Source: Arion vulgaris
Taxonomy: Eukaryota > Mollusca > Gastropoda > Stylommatophora > Arionidae
Length of the DNA: 64,000 nt
Assembly (NCBI GenBank): GCA_020796225.1
Contig: CM036754.1
Location: 14,337,867-14,401,866 of the forward strand
Direction: 5' to 3'
Shown: positions 27,901 through 33,900 of the stretch, in pieces
How positions within the stretch are numbered: position 1 is the first letter of the stretch
How the letters are laid out: the number at the start of each line of letters is the position of its first letter
Notes under the pieces: generated by a model
What the model saw: the letters and a program-made list of their open reading frames with translations, nothing else
What the model was told of the DNA's origin: nothing
The model's database searches: none
Program-made: the position numbers and the translations under genes

Positions 27901-30900
27901 GGGTACAATAAAGACAAACTCAGTTCATCAACTGTAAGCTTCTCTCATTGAAGAACTTAGCATGGTCAAGAATGAATGCTAAAACTCTTCATATAATCAC
28001 TAGTTTCAATGTGGAAACAGTTAAAACACATCTTGCAAATCTGTGCTATCTTCAATGACTTCATGCCTTAAGCATGACACTGTAATATAGTTTTACTGCA
28101 GTCTTCTCTTTTCTTGATAAACATGGCACTGGGAGATTAAATCGAAGGAAAACACTTGTGGACCACCAGCGATAATCTCTTGCTTGTCTGAGCGGTTACC
28201 GGGGCCCAAATTTGGGGTGTAAAGAATAGAATCACTGTTGACAGCCACGTATGTCGTAAGAGGCGAGTAAGGAGGTTTGGCTGAAATTGGATACATGTGT
28301 CCTAAGCGTGTAGGAGTCTATGCGTTTAGGGCTTACCAAACCAATGTGCAACGTATACACGTTCTTGGCAAAGATCAAACATATCACAAAGAGTGATTAA
28401 AATTTGTCATAAAGAACGAACGCGAAGATCTCCTGTTAACAAATGGATTCATGAAGTCAACTCATCTGTCTCTTTCTCTCTCTCTTTCTCTTTGTTGAAA
28501 TAATTAACATAGTTTATGTAAGTTTATTGACTACTAATTGAAAGACTAATGATAGAGGAATAGATTTGGTGTGTCCTGGTCATATCTACAAGAGATGAAA
28601 GATAATGTGTTCGGTCTTGTTACTAGGTTACCACTGGCTGGAGGCACAACCTGCTCAGATGTCACCGTCGTCATCATGGAAGCAAGTCTGTGCTAACATG
28701 TCATATCTTGACTGGGGTAAAGTATATTGTCATTCTCACATGTTTTGTGTGTATACATGTGTCAGTGTGTCATGTTTGTGTACACAGTTGTCAGTCAGTG
28801 TATCATGTTTATGTTTTCTCATTGCCAGGTCTAATCTGGGCTCAACATGTGTCAGTGTGTCATGTTTGTATACACAGTTGTCAGTTAGTGTGTCATGTTT
28901 GTATACACAGTTATCAGTCAGTGTGTCATGTTTATGTTTTCTCTTTGCCAGGTCTAATCTGGGCTCAACATGCTAATGGGGATGTCTTTACATTCAAGCA
29001 CGCTAGATCTGAGGCTACTGTTGTTCCAAACTGCAATGACCTGTGCTGTATCTCAGTCGGTCCTACAGCTACCTGGGCATTGAGCAGTAGTGGGGCTATT
29101 TTTGTGAGGGAGGGCATGGGGCCACAGTATCCACGAGGAACTGGCTGGGTGGAACTGGACATTTCACAACTAGGTGAGGCACATACACACATACATATAT
29201 CTTTGCTGATGTTAATGTCATTTATCCCATTTTTTGTCATATGTTTATTTCTGTTGACATCACCTTCTCTGTACATTTCCTAGTGTTGACAACTAATTGG
29301 TTCGACGTGCAGTGATGATGATCCGACGACTAAACTAAACTAGTGTTGACATCAATTTTCTCTGTACATATCCTAGTGTTGACATCAATTTTCTCTGTGC
29401 ATATTCTAGTGTTGACATCAATTTTCTCTGTACATATCCTAGTGTTGACATCAATTTTCTCTGTACATATCCTAGTGTTGACATCAATTTTCTCTGTGCA
29501 TATTCTAGTGTTGACATCAATTTTCTCTGTGCATATTCTAGTGTTGACATCACCTTCTCTGTGCCTATCCTAATGTTGACATCACCTTCTCTATACATTT
29601 CCTAGTGTTCACATCACTTTCTCTGTACTAAAACATGTTTTTATTCCTATATGTTTGTAATGTCTAGGTGATGCTCATCTAGTTTACATCAGTTGCAACT
29701 CACTATACGTCTGGGCAGTTGAAGCAGAAGGTACTGTCTACCAAAGAATTGGAGCCAAGCCTCCCTCGGAGAACAACTTGAGTCCTGCATGGCTGGCCAT
29801 TGATACATTTGCTGTTGTCGTGTTTACAAAAGTGCACACTGGACCACTCGACTGGATGGTAGGTGTGACAAAATCTACCACATGTCACTTATAGGCTTAC
29901 ACTCTTACTTGACACTTATTCTTGTATCACATGACTGATGTGTTGTTGTCCTTGTATCACATTGTTGATGTAGTACTTTCCTGTTATCTATTTTGTGTTG
30001 AAACATTCTGATCAGAAAGCAAATCATAGCAATAATAACACATCATCATAGACATGTGTTGTGTTGCTAATACTCTTCTATCTGAACATGTTTGCAGGTG
30101 TGGGCCATTGACAACTGCAGGCTGCCCTATGCTAGAATTGGCATCACAGAGAACATGCCCATTGGTCAAGAGTGGGTGAATGTGCCAGGTATTAGAGTCT
30201 GTTTATGATTAGTCTCATGCCCAACTTGATCATATCACTACAATCTATGTTAATATCATTTCTATTGCTCTTTCTCACAGCATCTTTCTGGTTTTTTTGT
30301 TTCTCTATGTGTGTGTCTGTGTTTTTCTTTTTGTATGTTTATCTGTACCACTATATCACTGTACTGCTATACCCTTCCTTAAAACATCAAAATAGAAAGG
30401 CAGTAAAATTCCCAAGTGCAAGTATACCTTACCCACACTATACAAGAACATTTCAAGCCCGCATCGGGCTCACTAGTCATCTACGCACACACAGACAAAC
30501 ATAACGCAACTACATGTCCTTGGATGAAAATTGTGTGGTCATCATCACCTGTGGTGGACGAGCATCATCATCCTTTCCCTTTCTGTCTGTTTTCTGTATC
30601 TCAAATTCTGCATGTTTATTCAAGAATAACCAGTTACTAACCACTGTCTGTGATCTAAGACAATGAGTGTAGTAATTTCATATTATGCTATTAGTTGACA
30701 ATCAAGATCTGAGACAATGAGTGTAGTAACTTTATATTATGCTATTAGTTGACAATCAAGATCTCAGACAATGAGTGTAGTAACTTTATATTATACTATT
30801 AGTTGACAATCAAGATCTGAGACAATGAGTGTAGTAACTTCATATTATGCTGCTAGTTGACAATCAAGATCTGAGACAATGAGTGTAGTAACTTTATATT

Positions 30901-33900
30901 ATGCTGCTAGTTGACAATCAAGATCTGAGACAATGAGTGTAGTAGTAACTTTATATTATGCTACTAGTTGACAATCAAGATCTGAGACAATGAGTGTAGT
31001 AACTTTATATTATGCTACTAGTTGACAAGATCTCAGACAATGAGTGTAGTAACTTTATATTATGCTACTAGTTGACAATCAAGATCTGAGACAATGAGTG
31101 TAGTAGTAACTTTATATTATGCTACTAGTTGACAATCAAGATCTGAGACAATGAGTGTAGTAGTAACTTTATATTATGCTACTAGTTGACAATCAAGATC
31201 TGAGACAATGAGTGTAGTAACTTTATATTATGCTACTAGTTGACAATCAAGATCTGAGACAATGAGTGTAGTAGTAACTTTATATTATGCTGCTAGTTGA
31301 CAATCAAGATCTGAGACAATGAGTGTAGTAACTTTATATTATACTATTAGTTGACAATCAAGATCTCAGACAGTGAGTGTAGTAACTTTATATTATACTA
31401 TTAGTTGACAATCAAGATCTGAGACAATGAGTGTAGTAACTTTATATTATACTATTAGTTGACAATCAAGATGTAATACTTCTCTCTTTCATACCAGAGT
31501 ATATATTTACTCATGGAAAGTTCTCTGTCACAGAAACTTCTAGCAACTCTTGCTTGCTGGGTGTTTCCCCATGATTAATTTGCTTGGCTACCTCTTCTGT
31601 CAGGATTTGTTGGAGTAGAGTACTGACTTATATTGTAGCTAACATGTCCTACTTGAAGGTAGTTCACTATCTACCACCAGTTATTGACTTGCTCAGCTAC
31701 CTCTTCTGTCATGATTTCTTGCTGATCTCAGTGTAGGTGAGATCAAGTTCTAGTCTTATCGGAGATGTGCGACAAAACGTAGGTGCAGTGTTCAAGTTGA
31801 GCATTTAAAAGAACCGTTGGCAGTTCAAAATCGAGTCAAGCAGCTGTAAAACCACTGCCCAGGCAAAATTAATTTGAAAGCTTTAAAAAGTAAAGCTCCT
31901 ACAAAAATATTTTCACCATCTTCTAAATTATATAGGGACCTGCGGCTACAGAGTTCATGCACTGCCGCTGAGATCTTCCTGTGTAAGAAAGAGATTGGAG
32001 CACACATGGTTGGTTACTCACTGAAGTGCAATGATGATGGTCCTATCAATCAATTTTAATTAAATGTGTTAACATTGACAATAGACTGTTGCCATGTGTC
32101 AGATCTGTTAACATTGACAATAGACTGTTGCCATGTGTCAGATCTGTTAACATTGACAATAGACTGTTGCCATGTGTCAGATCTGTTAACATTGACAATA
32201 GACTGTTGCCTTGTGTCAGATCTGTTAACATTGACAATAGACTGTTACCTTGTGTCAGATCTGTTAACATTGACAATAGACTGTTGCCATGTGTCAGATC
32301 TGTTAACATTGACAATAGACTGTTGCCTTGAGTCAGATCTGTTAACATTGACAATAGACTGTTGCCATGTGTCAGATCTGTTAACATTGACAATAGACTG
32401 TTGCCTTGTGTCAGATCTGTTAACACTGACAATAGACTGTTGCCATGTGTCAGATCTGTTAATATTGACAATAGACTGTTGCCATGTGTCAGATCTGTTA
32501 ACACTGACAATAGACTGTTGCCATGTGTCAGATCTGTTAATATTGACAATAGACTGTTGCCTTGTGTCAGATCTGTTAACACTGACAATAGACTGTTGCC
32601 ATGTGTCAGATCTGTTAATATTGACAATAGACTGTTGCCATGTGTCAGAGGCTGTACACAGCATACATGACACAATCTCAGCACTCTTGCTTCTTGCAGG
32701 TATACAAGCAATGGACCTGGCACTAACAAGTACAGGTGTTTGGGCTCTCACACCCAATGGTGAGATCTTCTTCCGCTATGGCATCACTAGAGATAGACCC
32801 TGTGGTAACTACTGGAAGAAAATACCTGGCATTTTTATGAAGATATCAGGTATGTATCTTATGGAATGTCATAGTAATGGCAAAATACATACAAACAAAG
32901 TACTGTAGTTTTACAAAGTACAAAAATAATATTGAACATCGGGCATATCCTTTACAGGACGTAGCCATCAACCACAGTAAACAAGTCGTTGATTTTCTAG
33001 GCACCACTTATACATTCAGTAGTTTGCCATTGCTTTCTGAAGGTGAGGTCTATTTTTACCTTACGTAAAAATCCTACAGAAACGAATGTGCTTCCAAACT
33101 TGCCCACCGTGTGGTTTGAACCAGGTGCGCTTGGGTTTGTGATCGAGCTCACTACCGCTTGAGCTACAGACGCTCACAATAACAACATACAGCTACATTT
33201 GAACTAAAATGCCTTTATCAAACAAAGTATACAACCGAAGTGAAGAAATTCAGACTTCTTATACAGCAAATATAACATATACAATTTATCACCCTTTTCC
33301 TGCTGACTATTGACTGGATAATGAGATCAACAACAGCCAGGGGGAGAAATGGATTATAGTGGACCATGCTGAGTCAATTTGAAGATTTAGATTTTGCAGA
33401 TGATCTAGCACTCCTCTCTCACAGCCATCAACGGATGCAAGAGAAAACAACTAATCTGAAAACAATCTCACAACAACTGGGTCTGACTATTCATGGGGAA
33501 AAACAAAGATAATGAGATTAAATGCTAATTCCAGAGACCCAATCATATTGAGAGGAGCACCATTAAAGGAGGTGGACACATTTATATATCTGTGAAGTGT
33601 TATCAACATTCAAGGTGGCACCGATGAAGATTTTAGAGTTATAATACAAAAGGCAAGATCAGCATTTGCCATTCTGAAGAACATATGGAGTTCAAGAATG
33701 ATCAGGAATAAAACTAAGATAATGATATTTAACTCAAATGTCAAGGATGTCCTTCTATATGGAGCGGAGGCATGGAGAACAACTAAGGGGAACACCAAAA
33801 AGTTGCAGACATTCATCAATAGATACCTGTCCAGGATACTCCATCTGCGATGGTATGACAGGACAACAAATAGGGAACTGTGGGATAGAGCGTGACAATG

